Shown here: in pieces, positions 1 to 10,274 of the stretch
How positions within the stretch are numbered: position 1 is the stretch's first letter
Layout of the letters: the number at the start of each line of letters is the position of its first letter
Assembly: GCA_951802425.1 (NCBI GenBank)
Contig: OX637794.1
Location: 930,001 to 994,000 of the forward strand
Length of the DNA stretch: 64,000 nt
Direction of reading: 5' to 3'
From: Clavaria fumosa
Taxonomy: Eukaryota; Basidiomycota; Agaricomycetes; Agaricales; Clavariaceae
The notes under the pieces: model-generated
Seen by the model: only the letters and a program-made list of their open reading frames with translations
Databases searched by the model: none
Told to the model about the DNA's origin: nothing
Translations under genes and position numbers: made by a program

Positions 1-390
1 GGTGAGTTGCTCCGTCGCCGTTTGTCTCTCGCTCCGCGGGTCTCGCCCTGCTCGCCGAGTTGATCCTCTCCAGGTTCGAGATCCTGTCCATCAGGGTCTT
101 CCGCATCTTCGCCACTCTCCGCAGCTGCGCGGAGAATTCTCCCATGCTCCTCAAGTGAGTCGAGATACGCTGAGTTGACCTGTTCTTCCGATGCGACAGG
201 TCCTGTTTCCTGTAATACGTTGAAGATCTGTGTCACTGCCGCTCCCTTGGTGATTCTCCCATCTCGAAAGCGCTTGACGATTTCGTCGCATCGCACGTTT
301 GTTGATGGGGCGCTTGGTAAGTCTGAGGCGGACACAGTTCTAGACGTTGGAGGAGGGTTGGTTCCGACTGCATCTGAGGTTGAGGTCATG
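1..390 (-). CDS. partial unknown basidiomycete protein, N-terminal 130 codons
   Basis: The minus strand is open from an ATG at 390 to the left edge, so the gene is cut by the window. The first ~35 residues are Ser/Thr/Pro rich. Then comes a basic helical stretch with Ile-Val-Lys-Arg-Phe-Arg near residue 40, and a helix-rich segment ending in a Leu-Glu-Glu-His pattern. From about residue 90 it is strongly acidic, then Arg/Lys rich at the edge. Similar openings (arginine-rich helix, then a Ser-Glu-Glu-Gln segment) occur in many uncharacterised basidiomycete proteins, some linked to repeats; that is recollection, not a search. No catalytic motif is visible. A plus-strand frame over the same bases lacks this composition and looks like a shadow. 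Confidence 0.5.
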
Positions 391-972
391 TAAACCGATC
401 GAGAATGAAGTTCTCAATAAAGTGCTCGCGATATGTATGTGCTGCGATACGTGTGTGCTGCAATGCGTGTGTGCTAACGGAATGAGGCTCAGTAACACTA
501 CCGGCTACTGGAGATGAAGGAGGTGCACCTGGTGAGCAAGAGGAGAGGCTAGAGAGCCTTTCCCTTCGCTGCTCACCAGGGTAGGGCCAGCGGGGGTAAA
601 GTCTCGGCTGAGACGTTTGCCGCAGTGAGCGGGATACAGATAGTCCGGGCGTGGGTGAACCGAGTGTTTCGCCCAGCGTGGACAATGGGAGCCTCGCCCA
701 GCTCGGGCATGCGGAGGCGTAGTCGATGTGTGCTGAGCCTCGCCCAGCGCGGGCATGCGGAGGCGAAGCGACGCTTGTTGCTGTGTGGGCTACCAGTGTC
801 ACGCGTGCGAACGGTATTGCCGCGCGTGATTGAACTACTGTAAACAAACTTTAAATACGACACATGATTGTGGTTCATAACACAAGCTGGCTCTCTCGAA
901 ATTCTGAAATGCTTTGGAACCAACACGTATTTACCTATTCTCATCTATCCTATTCTCATCTATGAGATATAT
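391..972. other. intergenic, GC-rich degenerate repeat
   Basis: No convincing gene. From about 600 to 860 there are imperfect repeats built on GCCTCGCCCAGC followed by GGGCATGCGGAGGCG (two good copies near 690-775), ending in ACTACTGTAAACAAAC. A diverged relative with the same elements and the same end (ACTACTGTAAACACA) lies at about 10,380-10,640. The pair looks like a dispersed repeat family. Confidence 0.4.
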
Positions 973-2412
973 CTATGAGATATAGTCAGATCTCTTTGGC
1001 CATGCAGGCCTCGGAAAATCCAGTCTGTCATGGACAGTGTCCTTGATGAAATGAGCAATGCATACCCTGTCCCCTTCCCATTGACAAACTTCATGGAAGA
1101 AAACCTTCCCACAGAGGGAGACCATTGTCCCAGGAGGATATGAGAGGGAAACTCCTAACTCTTGAACATCAAAAGTGGTTCCATGGTGTGCCCCAGCACT
1201 GAGAAGGAGGTCAAAGTGCGTTGGACAACCACCTTCATCCCTGTGATGAGGAGTCACCCGATTCACGATCACCTGCATTGCAGTGTATACCGATGGCCAT
1301 AACTCGACATTTTGATACTTTTGAGCCATTTCAACACCCTCTTTGATCTTGCCTATGGCTGCGAGCCCATAGTCATATAGTTCTGGAGTAATTAGTGCTG
1401 TGACACAGTTGCAGAGGAGCTCTACATCAGCAATTGCTGTCATGAATGACTGGCCATGCAATGCCTGCAAACTTGTAGATGCTCTGAGCTTCTCATGAGG
1501 TTGCTATTAGAGATCATCAGTTTGTGCTATTGGATGTCTCATTTGACGCACATCTCGTAGTTGCATAAACCAACCAGCAGAGAATGCCAAAACACCAGCG
1601 CCAAAGACAGTGTTGGCTGGAGGGTTTAAACCCTGCAACCTCCAAGGCTTATCTTGGCCTGATGTCTTGTTCACAAGATTACTCTTGATCAGGGCTATAG
1701 CTCTGTTGCAGTCAGCCTAAATATTTCCATATAAGCAAAGATCAATTAAACATGAGCTCTACTCACGATTCGCGATGTTGAGATGATACCCGGCAGATGC
1801 CATAATATGATGTGGTTGAACTTGTCCACTACAATTGCTGGCTCATCGATGTATCCTGAGCCATCTGGGATTCTGAATTTCTTCTTCAGATGAGCCAACT
1901 CATTATCTATCCTTGACTCATAGTCTCCTGCCATATTGAGCTCCTTGATGTTGCTGATAAATCTTTCAACATCCCAATCTGTCTGAACTGGGAATGTAAT
2001 TAGTTAACAGAGCCATGCAGCAACTAGGGACCAAGGGTATTTCAGTCAGCTCCACGTACTAGGGTTGAGCAAAGCATATGCAGCAGTAAGCACTATCCTT
2101 TGGAAGTCTGCTTCTCCAAGCGGGGTGTGGTCACTCAAGTCTAAAGCTGTCTTCAGTTCCTCAAGTTCAGCCCAAACTTTGAGCCTGGGATGAAATTGAG
2201 GTTATATTAAAAAATGACAGTTGGAGGATCACATACTGTTTCTTCTTCAGGTTCTCTGTTGTATTGCCACAATGCCTACGCAAAATATCTTTCAACCGGG
2301 CCCAAATAGAGTCTTTTAGAGTGAGGGGTCCTGCCAGTGGGAAGGTCGATGAAGGTGCCAAAGGAGTGGAATGACCCGTCGTTTCCGATGCCTGTTTACG
2401 ACGTCGCTTCAT
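973..2412 (-). CDS. TET/JBP-family 2-oxoglutarate/Fe(II) dioxygenase, five exons, 405 aa
   Basis: Exons read 2412-2237, 2184-2060, 1987-1767, 1716-1552 and 1503-973. All introns are GT...AG, 47-72 bases, and the frame stays open to a TAG at 973. The N-terminus is basic (Met-Lys-Arg-Arg-Arg-Lys). The catalytic core is in exon 5: His316-Arg-Asp318 inside Asn-Arg-Val-Thr-Pro-His-His-Arg-Asp, then a Tyr-Pro-Pro-Gly-Thr turn, distal His366 (Val-Phe-Phe-His-Glu-Val) and Arg375 (Gly-Asp-Arg-Val-Cys-Ile-Ala-His) as the likely 2-oxoglutarate ligand. This matches my knowledge of the fungal TET/JBP group, which oxidises 5-methylcytosine in DNA and is expanded in mushrooms in association with KDZ transposons. 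Residues 130-165 (a Tyr-Ile-Asp-Glu-Pro...Leu-Trp-His-Leu-Pro-Gly-Ile segment) also fit the family. No KDZ transposase is visible nearby. All metal and co-substrate residues are present, so it could be active; substrate is inferred. A nuclear site is likely. Confidence 0.75.
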
Positions 2413-3101
2413 GGCTGTTTGTGGAACAGTTGTGAAAATCAAGCTTACATGATGCCTTGCTAACCTTACCCAAACGAGATAAACACTACATTGTAAGAGA
2501 AACATAGAAAAAACACATATTACACCACAAGATACACAACAACGAAAGTGAGCCTTGAACATGCCACAAGCCCGAATGCTCCTGCGGTGACCTCTGCCCA
2601 CGGTGACGCGATACTGAGACCATATATTTCACAACTGCCGAACCTGCGATGCACACTGTCACATATTAACAGAAGTACACCAGGACCACTCGCTGCACAT
2701 ACTTCTAAGTGGTACAAAGGGACTACTCACAGTGGCAAAATTCTTACGACAATCCAGCGCCTTTACATCCACCAGAAAAAATCCTGAAATGCCAAAACCT
2801 CCGAGCCTCCCAGGTCTTGACCTGTCAGAGACTCCAGACCTGACAGAACCCCCAGACCCACCATAAATTAAAGCAATACCAACCACAATCCAAACGACAG
2901 ACTCCTCCTTACCTATACAATACATCACACACACGTACTTCATGAAAAAACCGTGTCTTCGTCATAGCTACATGTAGCGGTATAAAAATGCTGATTCAAA
3001 AAACAAAACAAAAACAAAACAAAATCTAGAACATATGATAAAATTCGCGTGGTGCTTTCCAGATCGTCTGGTAGCTGGCAGGTGAGCCATACAAAAGGCA
3101 C
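2413..3101. other. intergenic between dioxygenase and H3-tail-like gene
   Basis: No gene supported. The interval is 689 bases between the end of the zinc-finger gene and the start of the dioxygenase, both on the minus strand, so it probably holds the dioxygenase promoter. Near 2995-3025 the plus strand has an A-rich, AAAAC-repeated stretch. The zinc-finger gene might instead run to about 2940 if an unusually short intron at 3105-3068 is used. Confidence 0.4.
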
Positions 3102-4715
3102 TTACCCCAGCCCGAATCTTTCCCTCTTGTTCCAGACAGGTCCAGATCCAGCCTCCCTGTCTGCTTCCATCCTTTCCATCCACATAAACAAGAAATATTG
3201 TACATACCAGGCTTCCCAGTATCAATGTCGATGGTCAGGGTGCGAACAGCATGACAGATTGGACACTGGAGTGAGACCATCTCCCCAAGTGGGCAGATAT
3301 CTTTGTGCCACCATATGTACTCGAGGCCTAGAAACGGGAGAAGCACAATGAGGCTCGTATGGGCGCCGAGGCCCTCTTCCTCCTTTAATAAGTCGGTGAG
3401 GATGCGAAGGACTGAAAAACACTCGACAAAATTTTTGATCATGAGTTTGAGGAGGAGTGCTGTGGCCAAGTGAGGATAGAAGTTGGCCTGGCCAAATCCA
3501 ATTATGAAGCTGAAACACTGCCTGCTAATTATGAGTAATGATAAGAATATTCAGTTAGACCACTCATGACTTTGCAAATTTTTGCATTGCGAAACGGGAG
3601 GCATCTGCCTCCCAGATGCCTCCACAAACCTCCATGACTAATGTTGATTGTGATTCTTTGGCGAACGACAAGAGGTCGGGCCCAATAATCTCATCCAGGA
3701 ACTGAAGAGAGTCTTATTCAAAGCAATATTGAAAATTATTTATAATGCACAACACCTATTTCGAGGGCTTGGCCAGTGGTGCAATGGAGATCACCACTGT
3801 CTGGATTGGTATGCATGTACAAAAAAACTAGAAGTCGTTTAACATGTTTCCTGAATAAATAAATATTAAATATTAAACTATGTTCTACAATAAAAAACAG
3901 ACCTTACCAGCGAAGACTTTTCACAAAATTTGCCAATATCAACTGATGCCTCTCCAATGATTTAGTACTGGAAGGGACAACATCTAAATTCACTTCCAAC
4001 TCGAAATACTCCCTCCCCTCCGATTCAGGGACATACCACCCACTCAGGGTGTTTGCGACCGACTTGAACGGATCGCCTCTTTCGGTGATGGAATGAAGGC
4101 GAATGTTGACCAGTGCAATTGAAGAAGTGTTCTGGCAGGCATAATGGCCTCGAAGGGTGGTAGGCTGGACCAGGCCAAACACCTGGGGTACCGGCTTCTC
4201 ATCAAAGTAGAGGGGCTAGGGGGAAAATTCAGATATAAAAAAAGGGTATAAAATAAATCGTACAAGGTACGGTTCACATTGGGCAGATGATCTGATATGA
4301 CAGCTAACACACTTGAACTTTGTATTGGGCTGGGAGACCAAGTCTTGTCCCCCCAGGATGGCCAAACATTTGTCACAGAGAGTTTGCACACAGAAGTCGC
4401 AGTCGAGAGAGAGGCTGCCGTTACCGCATCCAGAACACCACTGGGGATCAGATCAGATCAGATCAGAATATTTCTGGAGAAGTTCTACTCACCTCGTCAT
4501 TTCCCTCCTTTTCCATTGCATCTGCTGTAGGCTGATCTCATGATCAGTACAATCAGTGGGGACAAAGTTGTTGTACTTATGTGAATATAGGGCAATATCG
4601 GTGCCTTTGGTGCTGCTGGTGCTGGGTTGGCTGGCTTAGGCTGAGCCTTGGCCAAGGTAACTCTTGTAGCACAGGCACCGCTCGATCTCTTCGCAGATTG
4701 TCTGGTTCTTGCCAT
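3102..4715 (-). CDS. PHD/RING-like zinc-finger protein with histone H3-tail-like N-terminus, eight exons, about 421 aa
   Basis: Exons by eye: 4715-4577, 4524-4493, 4440-4264, 4215-3908, 3850-3756, 3712-3571, 3521-3208 and 3160-3102. The frame is continuous across all joins; the sixth intron needs a weak GTCATG donor. Residues 2-13 (ARTRQSAKRSSG) align without gaps to the H3 tail ARTKQTARKSTG, with Lys4 and Lys9 replaced by Arg and Ser10 kept. A Pro/Ala/Lys linker follows. Residues 59-104 form a cysteine cross-brace: C59-x2-C62, C71-x2-C74, C79-x2-C82, C101-x2-C104, PHD/RING-like with Cys in the usual His place. The remainder is a conserved helical region, then a second CPIC-type knuckle with partners not clearly seen. 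The same body recurs at 8022-9524 without the H3-like tail. Intron 2 contains a GATCA microsatellite. Function unknown; a chromatin role is inference. Confidence 0.65.
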
Positions 4716-5140
4716 GATTGAGGGCGAACAAGGTAGACTCGTCACGTGATCTAACGCGGCGACGAAATAGAACGTATCACGTGACTTAAAATCCGTGCCG
4801 CAGCGCTGCCCGGCACATGTTCTACAATGTACATGGACTTCGAAGTCCAATTTTTATTTTTTTCTTGTAAATAAAATAACTACTCAGCTCAGTGGCAAGG
4901 CACCCCCAATGCGGGCCCTCATTGGGAGCACCCCACCACATGAACCGTTTACAATTTTTAATCTACGACTATGAGATGGCTAAGTCTATGGGGGAGGTCA
5001 GATGTCGAAGTCAAAGTCCAAAGGTTGGGTATGACTGACTGAAGAAAAATCAGTATGTGAGGAAAAAATACAAGTGCATGTACCAAAAAGCTTCACTACC
5101 TTTGGGTAGTTGAAACCAAGTTAATAGAGGAGAAAACACG
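4716..5140. other. intergenic, no gene seen
   Basis: This is the presumed promoter side of the H3-tail-like gene. No ORF with coding character was found. CACGTGA/TCACGTG-type motifs lie at about 4744-4785. The stretch after 4850 is AT rich. Confidence 0.35.
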
Positions 5141-5146
5141 CCAACG

Positions 5147-5295
5147 CACCACAGCGTCGAACAAAGGAAGGCCACCGAGGGCCAAAACTGCCAACACACT
5201 GCAGCGTTGAACAAGGGAAGGCCACCGAGGGCCAAAAATGCCAACGCACCGCAGCGTCGAGCAAAGGAAGGCCGCCGAGGGCCAAACACCTGATG
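5147..5295. repeat. three tandem copies of a ~50-bp unit
   Basis: The unit contains CCAACGCACC, CAGCGTCGA, CAAAGGAAGG and CGAGGGCCAAA, and starts near 5150, 5199 and 5248 with a few substitutions. The minus-strand translation (repeated Leu-Gly-Gly-Leu-Pro-Leu) is just a read-through of the array. Confidence 0.75.
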
Positions 5296-6059
5296 CACCA
5301 CAGAGTCAAGGCATCGATTGCTAGGGGGGCAGAAGGAGGCAAAGGGCTGTATGCATCCAGCCCTTAGCCTCCCCCAGTCCCCTTCGCAGGAGAGAGCGCA
5401 AAGATGGGAGGGCGACTATAGTGGTAGAGGGGAAAGGATGGTGGTGCGAGAAAAATGGAACGTGCCTTGTTTTGAACTTCCACATAGATTCCCACACTCA
5501 CGATCATGTGACTGCCAACCTTGCCTAGTTTGGAATTTAACATCCCACACTCACGATCATGTGACCACCAAAGTTGCCTAGTTTGGATGTTTGACTTACA
5601 TAATCTCGATGCTGTGCACCAAGCTCACACACATGTATATTGAGAATGGATTGAATTATATAAGTTAATTGATACAACTCTGAACAGAATGAAACTTGTG
5701 CATGGGAAGACAACAAATAAACTTACAGCGCATAAACTTACAGTGTCCAGTTTGTCACATGATCATTACAAAATAATGCGATGCGATGCAAATGCCGACT
5801 GCAGGTCACATTTGCAGTAAGTAAAATATTACAAGTAGCCCAAACTCAGGAAGGGATGACCACCATGCTTGAGTTGTTAGTTCAAACACATACCAGTAGA
5901 TGCCAATGAGTTCGGAATGGCTTCTATCACATGGGCCAAGTTAAACATTATGCTGATATCACTTGGCTGAGGACTTGAAGCTCATATGACAGTTGGTTAG
6001 AGACGCATCCTGCGGTCATTCCATTGGTTACAACATGTTGCTTGCCCTTGTACTCCTTC
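5296..6059. repeat. intergenic with a 53-bp tandem duplication
   Basis: Positions 5491-5543 and 5544-5594 are imperfect copies sharing CCCACACTCACGATCATGTG and TTGCCTAGTTTGGA. The rest of the interval shows no coding signal. The bases after 5800 probably belong to the degraded 3' side of the Harbinger fragment. Confidence 0.55.
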
Positions 6060-7001
6060 CTATCTGCCCTCTGGCTTCATGAAATTCTCAGCCGCACGCC
6101 ATGCTCGGCATGAGTGCGCTGAAACCCATGCCTTGGCTTCATCTTTCTCAGCTTCAGTTGGAAACCTAACTGCCTCTTGCATAAAATCTGAGTGAAGCAC
6201 CGACACCATCACACGTCGTGTGCAGAGAGTTACAGACCCTTTCCCGACACCAGCCCAATTAGCAACACTCTGGAGGCTTGCAGCATTGCCATCATGGCCA
6301 AAACGATAGAGAGTAATTGCGAGCTGGTCTTCAACAGATATCTGAGGGTTGTTGGAGTTGTTGAAGAAGATCGGATGATTCGAAATCTTGTGTAGAATTT
6401 TGTCAAATGTGGCTGGAGATATGCAGAGCTCCTGGCGGAAATGGTCAGGCCGGAGGTCTTTCCATACTGTAAGAACATGACGGAGGAATGCTGGTCCTTT
6501 GGGTAGACGGTCTCGGGGCCTTTCGTAACAGTGAGCATACATATCTTCAATTTCCTTCAAGACCCAGATACCAAGACTCCTCCGCCTCACCTCATCTCCG
6601 CAATCTTCATCTAATTCACTATCCTCATCATCAGCATCCCAACCATTCTCCGAATCATACCCTGCAGCCCCAGCATCTGCATCTTTGCCAGGGAGAAGAT
6701 CCATGCTAAACTCAGAACTGTCAAAGTCCGAAGAGGTTGTCGAAATGGACTCGGAGCTAGTATCTGACTTTGAGTCATCTTCATGATCTGTGGCCTCTGG
6801 AGTAGACACATGGAAGGGTGCAAGCGGTGGAAGGGATGGTGAATAACGCTGCCTTGGGACATACTCTTGCCTTGTATTTACAAGTTGCTGCCTGAGCTGT
6901 GCTGCAAGTTGAATGCATCTTTTCCCTAATGCATGGCGGTATTGCAGGTAGACTTTGAGGAGTCTTTTAGTTCGGGCAAGGCGGCGCTCACCCAAAGGCA
7001 T
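6060..7001 (-). pseudogene. PIF/Harbinger-type transposase, N-terminal part only
   Basis: The ORF starts at an ATG at 7001 and gives 313 residues. The N-terminal ~60 residues are basic and helical; residues 75-145 are Ser/Asp/Glu rich. From about 165 the sequence follows the helix-turn-helix part of fungal Harbinger transposases (DDE_Tnp_4 type): an Arg-Gln-Glu-Leu-x-x-Ser-Pro-Ala-Thr-Phe segment, Asn-Asn-Pro-Gln-x-x-Val-Glu-Asp-Gln-Leu-Ala-Ile-Thr-Leu, then Asn-Trp-Ala-Gly-Val-Gly-Lys-Gly. It ends soon after His-Ser-Cys-Arg-Ala-Trp-Arg, where the family continues into the DDE catalytic domain. That domain is missing here, so the copy cannot transpose by itself. The cut end lies near 6100. 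It sits between two paralogous zinc-finger genes, so it may have inserted there. Confidence 0.7.
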
Positions 7002-8021
7002 TATTCTGTTGCAAGAGGACCACAGCAGACATATTTAATTTAATCTAATTCAGCTGAAACAAGGCCTGGAACACTACTGAATCACTGAAATGAAACGGGA
7101 CAGTCAAAGATATATGTGATTCAGCAACGATTCGGACTTTGAAGCATTGCCGAATCAGCTGTTGAATCGGCTGCTGAAACGCTCTGAAACGCTGACTCTG
7201 ACTGCGCCTATTGCAAAAGTCCAGATTATCGGTAATGCTGCTGGTGCCATTGTTGATGCACGAAGCATCCAAGACCACAAATGCATTGCTAAAAAACCTA
7301 CACCAGGTTCAAGACAAGTTGCAGCATGAGCGCATATACAGTAATGACTATGAATTTATAATTAGGCCGACATGAAGTCTTTTGAATGTAAAACTTTTTG
7401 CATGCTGGGCCTACACATTTGCTCCATGAATTTTACTGATGGGCTGTCATGTATACCTCATTATTTGCTGCTTGGGCCCATCAGGATAGTATGTGCCAGG
7501 GTCATCTAGGCCCATATGATGTTGACTACAAATTTATATTTAGGCCAACATGGCCAACATGTAGTCTTTGGACATCTGGGCCTACACTGAAATCTATTGA
7601 TAGGCCGATATGCACTTTTCAACCAAAGCTATTGCAAACCATCTTGCATACCATGTGTTTACCCATCAGAAGTGGCCGAACATTGGCTGCCCTGATATTT
7701 ACGGACTGGTGTAGATGTGGGCTGGAATGATATTTACATTGAAAAATGACTGAATGGTGTGAATTCTAATTTATTGATTTATTGGATTTATGTCATGTCA
7801 GAGTCACAACATGGCAAGGTTTTCTGATACAGTTGTAGTTGTAGTAGAGCAGGATTAGGGGGGCTCAGCTAATCATGAAAATTGTTTACTCTATTTGTAT
7901 GGTCTTGAGGTCGAGTAATTTCTACACAAGTGATAATTTGAACCTGAAACCCACTCAAATTGCAACTTCCTACAATGTGACAAAGGTAGATTTAGGCTAT
8001 TTAACGACGTTCCATGCTGAA
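7002..8021. repeat. repeat-rich intergenic DNA with one arm of a dispersed inverted repeat
   Basis: Around 7340-7620 the phrases ATTTATA(A/T)TTAGGCC, GGGCCTACAC and GGCCCAT recur irregularly. About 7650-7760 (CCCATCAGAAGTGGCCGA ... GGTGTAGATGTGGGCTGG ... ACTGAATGGTGTGA) is found inverted at about 12,845-12,955. No gene is supported. Confidence 0.5.
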
Positions 8022-9524
8022 CTACTTATTCACCGAGACAACCATCCATCGCCCACCATCAACCTCCCCACCTAGCCATTTCACAGTATTAGGGCGTGGA
8101 AATTTGACTTTCTTCGGGCAGCCCTTACAACCAAACAAGCAAGATGAATCCGGGCCATTTACCAATACCCAGGATCGGATGCGGCCACAACTTTCACACT
8201 GCACAGGCAGCCTGTTACCCCATGGGCGAATGGTACGATGCGTCCAGATGTAGCGAGAACCACGTGGCTTTCCTTGCTCTCTGAAGATATGAAAGATGTT
8301 TGTGTGCCGGCAAATTGAAGTCATTGTTGGAAGAAATTGGTGATTGAAGTCGAAGAAGGGAAGGCCTTCAACAAGAACATGCTGGGCATATGAAAGGACA
8401 AGGGGGGAGATTATGCAGGGCTGCAGCTCCGCATTGGTGAAGCCAATGATATGAGAAAGATTAAGGCTGAAATATTAAGTCAGAGCAGAAGTTTGGGGAG
8501 TGAGACAGACCCACTGGCTGGAACTAATCAAGAAACTGTTATAACTCGATGACTTATTGACAAGAGAGAGACCAGTCAAGAACCATAAGTGAGCTTCTGT
8601 ATTGATCGGGAATAGCGGCTTGGGGAGGAGTGCTTGCATGAACTAGGAATGATGTAAAGGCAGTGTTTTTAAAAATGGTTACCCATCTCTCACCTCTGTA
8701 ACACTGCCAGACGTGTTTGGACCCAGCATTGGGTCTCCAGTATCCTTGTGCAACTGTGTACTTATGAATATGACAACTCGGGTAGTTGAGCTGTTGCGCA
8801 GTGTTAGAAATTTTCCAAGTGATAGCAGTCCACTTACCATTGGCCAATAATCTCTCTGACATTGTTTTGGATTCGATTGGCATGCTCAGAAATCAGCATG
8901 TCAGAGGACAGGTCAAACGAGATCTCTCTGTGAACTAGGACCTCTTGATCCAGGAATGCTGACATGTACTCACAAAGAATCTTGGCAGGAGATCCATTCA
9001 ATTGCAAGCTGGAGAGGTAAAAGTGGACAATAACCAGTTTTGTGTTGATAACCTGGGACTGTGCAGTCATCTGAAAGTGACCTTTGATCTTCACCCCTTG
9101 GTCATGAACAGGATGAAAAGCCGCAACATTGATATCACTGTCTACTGTGGGGGGGATGGTGGTGTCATGGATATGGAGGCCCTGGGCATTGTTCAGGTTA
9201 GAAGGAGAATTGGAACATAAGACCCTCACTTTATATGGCTGTGATGCAAAGAATCGTTCATGGCAATTGAAACAAAAGAATACTAAATTTGAAGATGGAA
9301 AAGCTGGGATTGTTATGCAATTTGAGCATAGTGTGCGAGGACAGTTGTAGCAGATGATCAAGGGTTTATTGCCATTAAGGCACATGCAGCAACGCTGGGA
9401 GACATTTGTACTAGTTCTGCAACAGCAAAAGAGCACATACATCATTAGCAGCTGAAAGATGTCGCTTCTTATTCACAAGCTCTTCTTTTGTTGGAAGCCA
9501 TTGCTTTTGAGACCGAGAAGCCAT
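8022..9524 (-). CDS. zinc-finger paralogue of the H3-tail-like gene, multi-exon
   Basis: The stop is at 8022. Introns with good signals lie near 9229-9176 (GTGAGG...CCCAG), 8838-8792 (GTAAGT...ACAG), 8692-8643 (GTGAGA...CTAG) and about 8511-8467 (GTCTGT...TCAG). The frame is continuous from the zinc finger to the stop. A cross-brace of four C-x2-C pairs (CCMC, CYNC, CSNC, CFNC) matches the spacing in the 3102-4715 gene. Downstream blocks also match: an Ile-Ile-Gly-Phe segment, an aromatic Tyr-Ile-Trp block just before a C-x2-C knuckle (CESC), and a final CKGC. An ATG at 9524 begins Met-Ala-Ser-Arg-Ser-Gln-Lys-Gln, but I could not join it cleanly to the zinc-finger exon at about 9410, so the 5' end is uncertain. 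No H3-like tail is evident. Product length is of the same order as the paralogue. Role unknown. Confidence 0.55.
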
Positions 9525-9592
9525 TATTAGAGATTCTCGGTTTCGTTTGGCAAGAATGTTTGCAGTGTAGTTACATAAGCTATAGCAAATAA

Positions 9593-9933
9593 GACCAAAT
9601 TGCACCAATTGCTGTGCCATCAGGATGGACCTATTTGTCGCAGTCGCCGCGCGAGCGCACCAAATAGGACCAAATACAATTGCTGTGCCATCAAGATGGT
9701 CCTATTTGGCGTAGTCGCCGCGCGACTGCATCAAATAAGACCAAATAGGACCAAATATTAGTAAATGCATGCGACTCCCATGCCACACAACCTGGGGTGG
9801 TGAAACTGCAAGGGAATGAATGGGTTGTCAGCAAGGCCAATGAGAACAAGATATAGAGACAGACCTTCAACATTTATTGTGGGATTGTGATGCTATCTTA
9901 TGACAGGCACACAGTGCAGCATTGATGGCAGAG
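9593..9933. repeat. 341-bp tandem duplication, copy 1
   Basis: It begins GACCAAATTGCACCAATTGC and contains CTATTTGGCG/CGCCAAATAG hairpin motifs, then a unique part with CACAACCTGGGGTGGTG. The second copy follows directly with a few substitutions. Confidence 0.85.
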
Positions 9934-10274
9934 GACCAAATCGCACCAATTGCTGTGCCATAAGGATGGTCCTATTTGGCGCAGTCGCCGTGTGACTGTG
10001 CCAAATAGAACCAAATACAATTGCTGTGCCATCAAGATGGTCCTATTTGGCGCAGTCGCCGCGCGACTGCGCCAAATAGGACCAAATAGGACCAGATATT
10101 AGTATATGCATGCAACTCCCGTGCCACACAACCTGGGGTGGTGAAACTGCAAGAGAATGAATGGGTTGTCAGCAAGGCCAATGAGAACAAGATATAGAGA
10201 CAGACCTTCAACATTTATTGTGGGATTGTGATGCTATCTTATGACAGGCACACAGTACAGCATTGATGGCAGAG
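9934..10274. repeat. 341-bp tandem duplication, copy 2
   Basis: Every landmark is shifted by exactly 341 bases from copy 1. The 60-residue minus-strand ORF in each copy (9691-9873 and 10,032-10,214) is a duplicated frame without a recognisable product. Confidence 0.85.
10039..10083. repeat. near-perfect palindrome, 20-bp arms
   Basis: The left arm GGTCCTATTTGGCGCAGTCG is followed by CCGCG and then the exact reverse complement of the arm. Degraded versions occur at about 9629-9672, 9696-9745 and 9965-10,010. It could fold into a hairpin or mark the end of a small inverted-repeat element. Confidence 0.85.

Noticed and set aside
386..944. Several overlapping minus-strand ORFs with repeated Pro-Arg-Trp-Ala-Arg-Leu segments
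   Set aside because: The repetition comes from the GCCTCGCCCAGC/GGGCATGCGGAGG repeat; three frames are open at once and none has a domain.
5147..5295. CRISPR-like array
   Set aside because: Units are directly adjacent without spacers, and the genome is fungal; these are ordinary tandem repeats.
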